Positions 12,747 through 20,543 of a DNA stretch of 37,298 nt are shown here, in pieces. The stretch's first letter is position 1, and each line of letters begins with the position of its first letter. Position numbers and translations under genes: made by a program. The notes below the pieces were generated by a model. The model saw only the letters and a list, made by a program, of their open reading frames with translations. It made no database searches and was not told where the DNA came from. Origin of the DNA: Thermoplasmatales archaeon (GTDB taxonomy: Archaea > Thermoplasmatota > E2 > DHVEG-1); the NCBI GenBank assembly GCA_030672305.1, contig DAOVGR010000001.1, positions 1 to 37,298 of the forward strand, given 5' to 3'.

Positions 12747-14090
12747 TTATCTTAATTTAATAAGTAATTGAATATCCATTACATTTGTTCCAGTAGGTCC
12801 TGTATTGAAGTAATCTTTAAGCTTTTTAAAGAATTCAAAAGAATTATTTTCAGTTAGAAATATATTTGGATCAATGTTGTTTTCTTTTGCACGCTCAAAG
12901 GTAAAGGAATCTGCAATAGCACCAGCTGCATTGGAGGTTCCATCTATTCCATCAGTTGCAAAAGATGAAAAAACGAATTTATTATTAGCTATTTTCTTAA
13001 CACTACTTAGAACCATTTCCTGATTCCTACCTCCCTTCCCCTTTCCTTTTATTTTAACAGTTGTTTCTCCTCCAGAAATAAAGATCATTTTTTTTGCATA
13101 TGTCTGGTAATCTAGTGCTTTCTCTACAAGATAGCTACCTCTCTCTTTTGCATCACCATCTAAATTTGTAGTAAGTAACATTGTCTTATAACCAAGCTCT
13201 TCAGCTTTTTCCTCTGCTGCAATACACGCCATTTCATTATTTGCAACAATTAAATTGAACACATTATTAAATGTTGGATCGTCCTTTTTAGGAGTTTCAC
13301 GAATTTTACCATTGATACCTTCATTTATGATTTTCCTTATTGATGAAGGAATTTTCATCCATAGTTTATATTTATTAAGGATATCTTGTGCTTCAATAAA
13401 TGTTGTTGAATCTGGATAAGTAGGACCTGATGCTATAAACTCTTTTGGATCTTTTACAATATCAGATATAATAAGAGATATAACAGTACATTTAGCAAAT
13501 TTAGCAAGCTGCCCTCCCTTTATAAAAGAGAGATGTTTTCGAATAGTATTTATTTCTTTGATATTAGCACCAGATTTTAATAAAAGATTTGTTACTTTTT
13601 GCAGATCATAAAGGTTAATTCTAGGTTTACATAATAACGCTGAACCACCGCCTGATATTAATACGATTAAAAGATCGTTTTTTCTACACTTATCGACTAT
13701 ATCAATTAGTTTATCTGTTGCATCAATGTTTTTTTGACTTGGAATTGGGTGAGATCCAAATAAGGTAGTTAAACAACTTTTTTTACCGGTTTCTTTTATT
13801 TCATTGGTAATAATAGCTCCTTTTTTTATGGGAACTGAGTCATATACCGCATGCGCCATTCCGATACTTGCTTTTCCAAAGCCAATTAGATAAATGTTTT
13901 TATAATCCGAGACATTAAAAATTTTTGATTCAAAGATTATTTTTTTATCATTTATTCTTGATTTAACAACATTATACGCGTCGACAGCGTTAATTGCTGA
14001 GGTAAGAATATCAAGAACGTCTTTTCTAATCTCTTTAAATTCTGTGTTTTTACCATTTTTTATTATTTGCTCTTGGTTCTTAAATAACAT
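12747..14090 (-). CDS. gckA: Glycerate 2-kinase (MOFRL family)
   Basis: A glycerate kinase that phosphorylates glycerate to 2-phosphoglycerate, linking sugar-acid or serine breakdown to glycolysis. Signatures are LISGGGSALL in the N-terminal Rossmann-like domain and, in the C-terminal MOFRL domain, GGETTVKIKGKGKGGRNQEM and ATDGIDGTSNAAGAIAD. The open frame reaches 14120, but its first codon there is TTG inside the srp54 coding end; I prefer the ATG at 14088-14090 (protein begins M-L-F-K-N-Q-E-Q), giving 447 residues, the family's usual length. The gene lies 19 nt downstream of srp54 on the same strand, so they may share a transcript, though without obvious functional linkage. Confidence 0.92.
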   Translation of the reverse strand: MLFKNQEQIIKNGKNTEFKEIRKDVLDILTSAINAVDAYNVVKSRINDKKIIFESKIFNVSDYKNIYLIGFGKASIGMAHAVYDSVPIKKGAIITNEIKETGKKSCLTTLFGSHPIPSQKNIDATDKLIDIVDKCRKNDLLIVLISGGGSALLCKPRINLYDLQKVTNLLLKSGANIKEINTIRKHLSFIKGGQLAKFAKCTVISLIISDIVKDPKEFIASGPTYPDSTTFIEAQDILNKYKLWMKIPSSIRKIINEGINGKIRETPKKDDPTFNNVFNLIVANNEMACIAAEEKAEELGYKTMLLTTNLDGDAKERGSYLVEKALDYQTYAKKMIFISGGETTVKIKGKGKGGRNQEMVLSSVKKIANNKFVFSSFATDGIDGTSNAAGAIADSFTFERAKENNIDPNIFLTENNSFEFFKKLKDYFNTGPTGTNVMDIQLLIKLR

Positions 14091-14109
14091 AATAATATAG
14101 AAAAAATAT

Positions 14110-15447
14110 CTACTTTCCAAATTGCAGTTGCTTCATTAGATTTTTTCTCATTTTTCGATTTCCAGAGAAACCTTTCATCATTCGCTTAGTCATATTATAA
14201 TATTTAATTAATTCTTTAACATCCCTATTTTCAACACCTGATCCTCTTGCAATTCGTTTTATGCGTGAAGAACGTACCATAGTTGGGTCATTCATTTCCT
14301 CATTGGTCATAGAATCCATGATTACTCGGAATTTCTGAAGCTTGTTTTCAGTACTATCCATATCTTCTTGTTTCACTTTTGCTTTTCCTGGAAAACCTCC
14401 TGGAAGCATTTCTGCTATTTTTCTAAGAGATCCCATTCCAGAAAGCATGTCCATTTGATCATACATATCATGAAGAGTAAATTTGCCTGACATAATACGT
14501 CTAGCAGTTTTTTCTGCATCCTTTCCTTTCAGGCTTTCCTCTGCCTTCTCAAGCAAGGATTTGATATCTCCCATTCCAAGTAAACGTGAAATAAATCCGG
14601 CAGGCTCGAATTTCTCAAAATCACCAGAATGTTCACCTGTACCAATAAAAACTATAGGTGCACCAACCTCAGAAGCAGCACTGAGTGCTCCACCACCTTT
14701 AGCAGTGCCATCCAGCTTAGTTAGTACAATCCCTGAAATTTTTACTGCGTCATTGAATGCTTTTGCCTGAGGGCCAGCTTGTTGTCCAGTAGCTGCATCT
14801 ATTACAAGTAATTTTTCATCTGGTTTTGTTGCCTTAAATATGTCTTTCATCTCTGAAATTAGATCATTTTCAAGTTTGTGTCTACCCGAAGTATCTACAA
14901 TTATTACATCACTTACCCTCTTGAATTTATTTAGACCTTCTTTGACAACCTTCACAGCATCTTTTTCAGACTTATCCCCATAAAAAGGTACCTTTACCTG
15001 CTCTGATATCTGTTTTAACTGTTCATATGCTGCAGGTCTATGGACATCTCCAGCAATTAGTACAGGTCTAAGACCCTTTTTTTTAAAAAAAGTTGCAAGT
15101 TTTCCACAGGTTGTTGTTTTACCTTGGCCATATAGACCGACCATCATTATTATCTGTTTTTTGATAGGTAATTCTCTAGAATCTCCTAATATATTTACTA
15201 ATTCATCATAAACAATATGTATAACATGCTCTCTATTACTCATTCCAGCAGGAGGTTTTTCTTGTAATGCTCGTTTTTCAATTTTTTTTGTCAGTTCTAA
15301 AACAAGTTTAACATTAACATCTGCCTGCAAAAGAGCTCTCTGAATATCTCTAACAACTTCTTTTATGAGTTTAGAATCTACATGAACCGCATTTGCAATT
15401 TTTTTAAGTGTTCCTCTAAGAGAATCACCTAGATCATCCAATACCAT
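14110..15447 (-). CDS. srp54: Signal recognition particle protein SRP54
   Basis: A 445-residue SRP54 GTPase that binds signal sequences and 7S RNA and delivers ribosomes to the membrane receptor. The N domain (about 1-95) is followed by the G domain with G1 GLYGQGKTT (104-112), DVHRPAAYEQL (134-144), G3 DTSGRH (185-190), and G4 TKLDGTAKGGG (243-253). The methionine-rich M domain (about 300-445) includes ARRIMSGKFTLHDMYDQMDML and the RNA-binding SRIKRIARGSG motif. Length matches archaeal SRP54. It is the housekeeping targeting factor that would serve the many secreted proteins in this window, although that applies genome-wide. Confidence 0.98.
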   Translation of the reverse strand: MVLDDLGDSLRGTLKKIANAVHVDSKLIKEVVRDIQRALLQADVNVKLVLELTKKIEKRALQEKPPAGMSNREHVIHIVYDELVNILGDSRELPIKKQIIMMVGLYGQGKTTTCGKLATFFKKKGLRPVLIAGDVHRPAAYEQLKQISEQVKVPFYGDKSEKDAVKVVKEGLNKFKRVSDVIIVDTSGRHKLENDLISEMKDIFKATKPDEKLLVIDAATGQQAGPQAKAFNDAVKISGIVLTKLDGTAKGGGALSAASEVGAPIVFIGTGEHSGDFEKFEPAGFISRLLGMGDIKSLLEKAEESLKGKDAEKTARRIMSGKFTLHDMYDQMDMLSGMGSLRKIAEMLPGGFPGKAKVKQEDMDSTENKLQKFRVIMDSMTNEEMNDPTMVRSSRIKRIARGSGVENRDVKELIKYYNMTKRMMKGFSGNRKMRKNLMKQLQFGK

Positions 15448-15500
15448 TTTAACTTCTATCTGGAAATATAAAAAGATGCATTAAAAACTATCGCTCGTTA

Positions 15501-16019
15501 TTATTTAATAAGTTGTATTTCTTTAGGTTCTACTGATTTTTTCAATCCTTTCATATTATAAATGATATTTCCCCACTTTTCCATGATTTTTTCAATATCT
15601 TCTTTACTTTCTGTGTATAATTTTGTTAATTCTTCAAGGGCTTCAGAATAAAATTTTATTGTTTGTGAAAGATCTGTTTCAGTAATAATTCCTACAATAT
15701 CGTTATTTAAAATAACAGGCAATTTTTTTATTTTATTTTCCTTCATTATTAATACAGCTTTTTCTAAAGGAGCTAAGGCATGGACGGTTTTTATATTTGC
15801 GGTCATAATATTTCTTATTTTTGTTTTGGTTGGGTTTTTATTTTGTAATATTGCTCTTTCTATTATATCTCTCTCTGTTATAATTCCAACTATTATGTCT
15901 CTGTCCATAACAACAAGAGAACCAACTTTTATTTCACTATATATTTTACATGCATCATAGACTGTTTCATTACTATCAATAGTTACAACATCCCTTGTCA
16001 TTACTTCCTCAACAAGCAT
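15501..16019 (-). CDS. CBS-domain pair protein
   Basis: A 172-residue protein made of two CBS domains (about 6-56 and 70-122) followed by an amphipathic C-terminal helix region (about 125-172). Each CBS repeat shows the usual 'M-T-x-x-[IV]-x-T-[IV]' entry and 'G-I-I-T-E-x-D' exit. Such Bateman modules sense adenine nucleotides or SAM and regulate partner proteins. There is no fused effector domain, so the partner is unknown. It lies upstream of srp54 with a 53-nt gap and could share its promoter region. Confidence 0.9.
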   Translation of the reverse strand: MLVEEVMTRDVVTIDSNETVYDACKIYSEIKVGSLVVMDRDIIVGIITERDIIERAILQNKNPTKTKIRNIMTANIKTVHALAPLEKAVLIMKENKIKKLPVILNNDIVGIITETDLSQTIKFYSEALEELTKLYTESKEDIEKIMEKWGNIIYNMKGLKKSVEPKEIQLIK

Positions 16020-16146
16020 CGTACTACCTCTAAATAAAAGTAATAATCATCAACTAATTATATATTATGGTTTTGATTACGTGAATAATTAATATTTATT
16101 AGTTTAATTAACTTTAAAAAACAATAAACCATTTATATATATTATT

Positions 16147-16164
16147 AATTAACTATAGTTAATT
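16147..16164. promoter_or_regulatory. Perfect 18-bp palindrome, possible operator
   Basis: AATTAACTATAGTTAATT is its own reverse complement. It lies in the 247-nt divergent region between the CBS gene and the secreted metalloprotease gene, just downstream of a TATA-like run (16132-16143), a position where a repressor could block transcription. AT-rich context raises the chance of coincidence. Confidence 0.4.
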
Positions 16165-16210
16165 TAAAAATAAATTACAAAAATAAATTAAATTTAATAT
16201 AATTCAGAAA

Positions 16211-16224
16211 ATTTTAAATATAAA
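16211..16224 (+). promoter_or_regulatory. TATA-box region of the secreted metalloprotease gene
   Basis: TTTTAAATATAAAC lies about 45-55 nt upstream of the ATG at 16267, which would put the start of transcription near 16240-16245 and leave a short leader carrying the AGGAG ribosome site (16255-16259). The assignment rests on spacing and archaeal TATA consensus only. Confidence 0.5.
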
Positions 16225-16266
16225 CTGGATATCTGTATATTAAAGCAAAAATTTAGGAGTAAAAAT

Positions 16267-17844
16267 ATGAAAATAAATCAAAAAGTGTTGTGTCTAACTA
16301 TTGTTTGCATTCTTTTGGTAACTATGAATGTATCAGCTATACAAATATTAAAAAATTCAACACAAAATGAAATTGAGGGATTACTAAACCCTATTGATAA
16401 TAGTTTAATTATAAAATCTACTCAAAATGAAGAAGTTATAGACCCCCTTGTTGATTTACAAGTTACAGTTACTATTAAAGAAATTCGAGCTCTTGATAAA
16501 ATTGATTTCATTGGGAAACCGGATTTTTATGTAAAAGTATTCATTAATGATGAGGTTAATCAAAGTAAAATTTGGCGTAACCAAAAATATGTAAATGAAA
16601 CATGGTCAACCACAGTCAATGTTCCTGAAGAAGAAGAAAACGTTACAATCAAGATTCAGTTGTGGGATTCTTTTCCACTCCGAAATAAACTTTGCGACCT
16701 TAGTGAAAATAATGAATATTTTAAAGCTAAACACGATATTGACTTGATTTATAACTTAAAAACGGGACATTGGACAGGTGATGATTTTATTTATCCATAT
16801 TATGCTTGGTCTGATCTCAGTGGATATGGAAGAGTAAATGGATGTGACGATAACAGTATATATCAAAGAGATAGGGATTGTTTAGTGTTGTTTGACATAA
16901 CCCAAAATGATTTTGATGGAGATGGAATACCTTATTGGACTGAAGTTAATGTTTATGGTACAGATCCTGAGGTTGATGATACTGGAAGAGATGATGATAA
17001 TGATGGAGTACCTATTGAATGGGAGCATAAATGGGGTAATTTAATTTGGTATAATTGGCATGATGATAATTGGGAATTTTATTGGTTTTATCATCCTTTT
17101 GAAGCAGAAGATCATGACCATTTAGATCCAGATAATGATGGATTGGATAATGTTGAAGAATATCTTACATCTCAATGGGGCTCTGACCCTTTTAGAAAAG
17201 ATATTTTTGTTGAACTTGATCAGATGGAAGCAGGACCTAATGGTGAACCTTCAAGTAGATTAGGAGAAGGGGCAAAAGATATGCTTAGAGATGCGTTTGA
17301 TAAGCAAAATATTGTACTTCATATAGATGATGGATTTATGGGTGGTGGAGAATGGATTCCTTTCGAAGATGAATTAAATCGTAGTGAACTTCCACAAACA
17401 TATCGAGATTATTTCTTGCATGGTGATGAAAATAACTGGCGTAAGGGAGTATTTCATTATGGACTTGTTATATATTGGGGTACTTACGCAGGTTTTGTTT
17501 TTGGTACAAATGATTCGTATGGGGGCGCTTTTCAAATATCAAGTAGAAGAGTGGATGACAAAATGGGCATTCCTACTGCAAAAAGAAGAGCTGTAGCATA
17601 TGCAAGTGTCTACATGCATGAACTTGGACATACACTGCAAATTTATATACCTGGAGGTCATGATAAAAAAGCTCAAGCTCCATGGCAATTATTGTGGTGG
17701 AAATGGCGTGCTTATAAAAGCTGCATGAACTATGGATACACCTATTTATTAGTGGATTATTCTGATGGCTCACGTGGTAGAAATGATCATGATGATTGGA
17801 GTAATCTTGATTTGCCCGCCTTCCAGATAAATGTCCCTGATTAA
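16267..17844 (+). CDS. Secreted metalloprotease-like protein with C2-like and calcium-binding repeats
   Basis: A 525-residue secreted protein. The signal peptide is residues 1-24 (core VLCLTIVCILLVTM, then NVSA). A C2-like beta-sandwich (about 57-135: VTVTIKEIRALDK...DFYVKVFIND...NVTIKIQLWDSF) precedes thrombospondin-type-3/EF-hand-like calcium loops at about 216-228 (DFDGDGIPYWTEV), 240-250 (DDDNDGVPIEWE) and 287-298 (DPDNDGLDNVEEYL). The C-terminal half contains H-E-L-G-H at 451-455, the zincin motif with E452 as candidate catalytic base; H465 in GGHD is a possible third ligand, but spacing differs from classical HExxHxxGxxH. The last residues (FQINVPD) carry neither a membrane helix nor the RFP tail, so it is probably released or retained by calcium-dependent contacts. 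Likely role: extracellular protein degradation. Confidence 0.82.
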   Translation: MKINQKVLCLTIVCILLVTMNVSAIQILKNSTQNEIEGLLNPIDNSLIIKSTQNEEVIDPLVDLQVTVTIKEIRALDKIDFIGKPDFYVKVFINDEVNQSKIWRNQKYVNETWSTTVNVPEEEENVTIKIQLWDSFPLRNKLCDLSENNEYFKAKHDIDLIYNLKTGHWTGDDFIYPYYAWSDLSGYGRVNGCDDNSIYQRDRDCLVLFDITQNDFDGDGIPYWTEVNVYGTDPEVDDTGRDDDNDGVPIEWEHKWGNLIWYNWHDDNWEFYWFYHPFEAEDHDHLDPDNDGLDNVEEYLTSQWGSDPFRKDIFVELDQMEAGPNGEPSSRLGEGAKDMLRDAFDKQNIVLHIDDGFMGGGEWIPFEDELNRSELPQTYRDYFLHGDENNWRKGVFHYGLVIYWGTYAGFVFGTNDSYGGAFQISSRRVDDKMGIPTAKRRAVAYASVYMHELGHTLQIYIPGGHDKKAQAPWQLLWWKWRAYKSCMNYGYTYLLVDYSDGSRGRNDHDDWSNLDLPAFQINVPD

Positions 17845-17921
17845 TAAATTTTAATCTGACCTTCTTTCTTTTTCATTATTCCAAAAATTTTAATATTATC
17901 CAAATACTTACCAAAATTTGA

Positions 17922-18476
17922 ATGTTGAGTAGAGACGAAGCAATTGCTCTTCTTAAAAAATACATAAAAGATGAGAAGTTATTAAAAAATTCAATAATTA
18001 CAGAAGCACTTTTAAGAGAAATTGCTAAAAAACTTGGTAAAGATGAAGAATTATGGGGTCTTACTGGCCTGCTACATAACCTTGATTATGATTATACAAG
18101 AGAGAATCCAGAAAATAGAGGAATGCTTTCAGCTAATCTCTTGGAGAATTTATTACCTGAAAATTGTATTAATGCAATAAAGGCAAACAACTACATGCAT
18201 ACAGATTACATTCCAATTACCTCTCTTGATAAATCATTGATATCAACTGCAGAGTTAGCTGGATTTGTAATAACAGTTGCTCAATCCATGCCAACAAAAC
18301 ACCTTTCTGAAGTAGATTTAGACATATTTCTAAGCAAATTTAATGATCCAGATTTTGCTTCAAAGTTTAATAGAAATAAAATTAAATTATGTGAGGACGT
18401 TGGATTAGACCTTGAATATTTCTTTAATCTAACTCTTTTTACTCTTAAACAGATTTCCAATCAATTGGGTCTATAG
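17922..18476 (+). CDS. HD-domain-like protein with altered HD signature
   Basis: A 184-residue all-helical protein of the HD/HDIG hydrolase-like class. The segment W-G-L-T-G-L-L-H-N-L-D-Y-D (46-58) aligns with the usual 'GLLHDLDYE', but the metal-binding Asp after His52 is Asn53. Other family features (N-P-E-N-R-G replacing the second His region, ANNYMHTDY) are also only partly conserved. It may bind a nucleotide or metal weakly, or have lost hydrolase activity. No ribosome site is visible upstream, but a TATA-like run (17889-17900) about 25-30 nt before the ATG suggests a leaderless transcript. It lies upstream of the aIF1A-RIO1-KH block. Confidence 0.8.
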   Translation: MLSRDEAIALLKKYIKDEKLLKNSIITEALLREIAKKLGKDEELWGLTGLLHNLDYDYTRENPENRGMLSANLLENLLPENCINAIKANNYMHTDYIPITSLDKSLISTAELAGFVITVAQSMPTKHLSEVDLDIFLSKFNDPDFASKFNRNKIKLCEDVGLDLEYFFNLTLFTLKQISNQLGL

Positions 18477-18492
18477 GTTTATTTTTGGTAAA

Positions 18493-18508
18493 AGTATAAA
18501 AATATATA
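18493..18508 (+). promoter_or_regulatory. TATA region of the aIF1A-RIO1-KH block
   Basis: AGTATAAAAATATATA-type sequence lies just after the stop of the HD gene. A TATA box centred here predicts transcription starting around 18526-18530, which makes the GTG at 18539 a better aIF1A start than the GTG at 18512. Confidence 0.5.
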
Positions 18509-18538
18509 CCTGTGTACAGTATAAGAGTTTGTGATTTT

Positions 18539-18856
18539 GTGTATCAAGAAGAACCTGGGGAAGAATACATACGTCTTCCATTACCAAAAAAAGATAAAAA
18601 CGAGATGTTTGCGATAGCTGATAGATTACTGGGTGGATCAAGAATAAATGTTGTTTGCGCAGATGGTAAATCAAGGATGGCTCGGATTCCTGGTAGAATG
18701 AAAAGAAGACAGAGAGTAAGATCAGGTGACTTGATTATTATTAAACCCTGGGATATTCAAAATGAAAAGGCAGATATTATTTTTAGATATAGAAGAACTC
18801 AGGCAATTGTTCTAAGTAGACGAAAATTACTTCCAGAGGAAATTGATGTCTTCTGA
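18539..18856 (+). CDS. eif1A: Translation initiation factor aIF1A
   Basis: A short OB-fold factor that helps the small ribosomal subunit select start codons. The core R-L-P-L-P-K-K-D-K-N-E-M-F-A-I-A-D-R-L-L-GG-S-R-x-x-V-x-C-A-D-G-K-S-R-M-A-R-I-P-G-[RK]-M-K-R-R followed by V-R-x-G-D-[LI] and P-W-D-I-Q is diagnostic (written as a pattern). The frame can be extended upstream to a GTG at 18512, but that codon lies within 5 nt of the TATA region, so I prefer GTG 18539 (105 residues). The stop region overlaps the RIO1 start by 11 nt, and the aIF1A-RIO1-KH order is a known archaeal cluster. Confidence 0.93.
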   Translation: MYQEEPGEEYIRLPLPKKDKNEMFAIADRLLGGSRINVVCADGKSRMARIPGRMKRRQRVRSGDLIIIKPWDIQNEKADIIFRYRRTQAIVLSRRKLLPEEIDVF

Positions 18857-19625
18857 TAATTTTTTAGATAAAAAAACTCTTAAAAAACTAGATAGGGAGC
18901 GAGAGTCCTTAATAAGTAGAATTGGTATTGATAGAAAAACCCAGGATGAGGTATTTGATAAATCCACGCTTGATACCTTTGAAAAATTAATATCGGATAG
19001 AGTTATTGATATTCTTGATTTTCCAATTTCAACAGGAAAGGAAGGAAATGTTTTCAGAGGTATAACACCAGATAAAAAACTCGTTGCAATAAAAGTATAT
19101 CGTGTATCAACATCAACATTTAAACATATCTCAAAATATATTTTAGGAGATCCGCGATTTATATCATTATCAAAAAACCGAAGGGATATTATTCATACTT
19201 GGACAAAAAAAGAATATAAAAATCTACAAAGGGCGTATAACGTAGATATAAATGTTCCAAAACCAATTAAAAGCATAAATAACGTCCTTATTATGGAATA
19301 TCTTGGTTCATCCAACATGGCTGCGCCTCTTATGAAAGATGTAAAGTTGAAAAATCCACAGGAAATTTTTGATACAATTATTGATTTTATTTCAAAAATG
19401 TATAACAAAGCAGAACTAGTACATGGAGATATTAGTGCTTTTAATGTTATAATACATAAAAATAAACCATATATAATTGATTTTGGCCAGGGTGTTCTTA
19501 TTGAACATCCTAACTCATTAGAATTTTTAAAAAGAGATATTCATAATGTAGTAAATTATTTTAAAAAGTTGAATATTTCAGCTGATGAAATCGAAATCTT
19601 CCAGAGAGTTACAAAAAAATCGTGA
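18846..19625 (+). CDS. rio1: RIO1-type serine/threonine protein kinase
   Basis: A 259-residue RIO kinase/ATPase implicated in small-subunit ribosome maturation. The atypical P-loop S-T-G-K-E-G-N-V-F (62-70), ATP-anchoring Lys83 in AIKVYR, catalytic loop HGDISAFN (193-200, D195 and N200) and metal-binding DFGQ (212-215) are all present. The N-terminal helical lead (about 1-58) is the RIO1-type substrate domain. The frame extends one codon upstream to TTG, but the ATG at 18846 is the natural start. It overlaps aIF1A by 11 nt and its stop overlaps the next start (GTGA), so translation is probably coupled through the three-gene block. Confidence 0.96.
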   Translation: MSSDNFLDKKTLKKLDRERESLISRIGIDRKTQDEVFDKSTLDTFEKLISDRVIDILDFPISTGKEGNVFRGITPDKKLVAIKVYRVSTSTFKHISKYILGDPRFISLSKNRRDIIHTWTKKEYKNLQRAYNVDINVPKPIKSINNVLIMEYLGSSNMAAPLMKDVKLKNPQEIFDTIIDFISKMYNKAELVHGDISAFNVIIHKNKPYIIDFGQGVLIEHPNSLEFLKRDIHNVVNYFKKLNISADEIEIFQRVTKKS

Positions 19626-20173
19626 TTTATATGAAATATCTAAAGATTCCTATGGAACGGGTTCCTATTTTAATTGGCCATAATGGAGAAACAAAAAATA
19701 ATTTGGAGGAGAGATCAGGTTTGAAAATTGATATTGATTCTAAGCTTGGAGAAATTGTTATTGATGATCACAAGATTGAGGATCCTTTAATTGTAATTAA
19801 AATTGAAAATATTGTAAAAGCAATTGGTAGAGGTTTTTCTCCTGAAAATGCGTATAGACTATTTGATGATGATGCAGATTTTTTTATATTTGATCTTTAT
19901 GATTACGTTGGTAAGAAACCTGCTCATATAATAAGATTGAAGAGTAGGATTATAGGAAGAGAAGGTAAAACAAAGAGAGTATTGGAGGAACTTACAGATT
20001 CAAAGATTTCTATTTATGGTCATACAATTTCAATAATTTCAGATATTACTCGAATAAATATATTGAAAAAATCTATTGATATGCTTCTTACAGGAAGTAA
20101 ACATGCAACTGTTTATAGGTATGTGGAAAATCATATAAGAGAATTGAGAAGGGGGCAAAGATACGGTTTTTAA
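19622..20173 (+). CDS. KH-domain RNA-binding protein (Dim2/Pno1-like)
   Basis: A 183-residue protein with two KH domains. The first carries I-P-M-E-R-V-P-I-L-I-G-H-N-G-E-T-K (residues about 9-25), a variant G-x-x-G loop. The second contains K-S-R-I-I-G-R-E-G-K-T-K-R (about 108-120). A linker with A-I-G-R-G-F-S-P-E-N-A is typical of archaeal Dim2/Pno1 homologues, which bind 16S rRNA 3' ends and associate with aIF2-alpha. The GTG at 19622 overlaps the RIO1 stop; an ATG three codons later (19631) is an equally plausible start. It is the last gene before tRNA-Asn. Confidence 0.93.
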   Translation: MIYMKYLKIPMERVPILIGHNGETKNNLEERSGLKIDIDSKLGEIVIDDHKIEDPLIVIKIENIVKAIGRGFSPENAYRLFDDDADFFIFDLYDYVGKKPAHIIRLKSRIIGREGKTKRVLEELTDSKISIYGHTISIISDITRINILKKSIDMLLTGSKHATVYRYVENHIRELRRGQRYGF

Positions 20174-20216
20174 CACGTAATATTTTAAAACGTTATTCTA
20201 TTCTGTGTTTCTGTTT

Positions 20217-20314
20217 GCCGCCTTAGCTCAGTTGGTGGAGCACTCGGCTGTTAAAGGAAACATAAGTTTCCTACAGTAACCGAGCGGTCACCGGTTCGAG
20301 TCCGGTAGGCGGCG
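20217..20314 (+). tRNA. tRNA-Asn (anticodon GTT) with intron
   Basis: A full cloverleaf can be drawn: acceptor GCCGCCT (20217-20223) pairs with AGGCGGC (20307-20313), and the discriminator is G (20314). The anticodon stem CTCGG (20243-20247) pairs with CCGAG (20280-20284). The T arm ACCGG-TTCGAGT-CCGGT (20290-20306) is perfect. The anticodon is GTT (20250-20252). The anticodon loop is interrupted after position 37 by a 25-nt intron (20254-20278). CCA is not encoded. G73 and GUU fit archaeal tRNA-Asn. Confidence 0.97.
20254..20278 (+). other. 25-nt tRNA intron in a canonical bulge-helix-bulge
   Basis: The central 4-bp helix is CTGT (20248-20251) with ACAG (20273-20276). The two 3-nt bulges are both TAA (20252-20254 and 20277-20279). 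The inner hairpin is AGGAAAC (20255-20261) with GTTTCCT (20266-20272), closed by an ATAA loop. Cutting after the second base of each bulge gives loop CTGTTAA, as needed for tRNA-Asn. This is the substrate form for the archaeal splicing endonuclease. Confidence 0.95.
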
Positions 20315-20484
20315 CTATTATTTCAGTAACATTAAGAAGGCATATTAGGGAGGAATACGTGGCTTTAAGTATCTTATTTGAAATATTCTTTTTCATGCCT
20401 GGAAAAAAAGGGTGGGCTTATTAATGGTTGTGTAGCATCTTGTAGCAAAAGATTGTTGAAATGTTGTAATTAACTATTGTTAAG

Positions 20485-20500
20485 GAAATATTTAAATCAG
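20485..20500 (+). promoter_or_regulatory. TATA region of the 20.5-kb membrane protein gene
   Basis: GAAATATTTAAATCAG lies about 45-58 nt upstream of the ATG at 20544. Its ATTTAAAT core matches the promoters of the secreted-protein genes at 25890, 27960 and 29063. Confidence 0.55.
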
Positions 20501-20543
20501 AATATTTTATTACAAGCAAATAGTTTTGAGGAGAGAAGGAAAT

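Noticed and set aside
14091-14120. TTG start at 14120 for glycerate kinase
   Set aside because: It would lie inside the srp54 coding end and add ten residues not expected for the family; ATG 14090 fits better.
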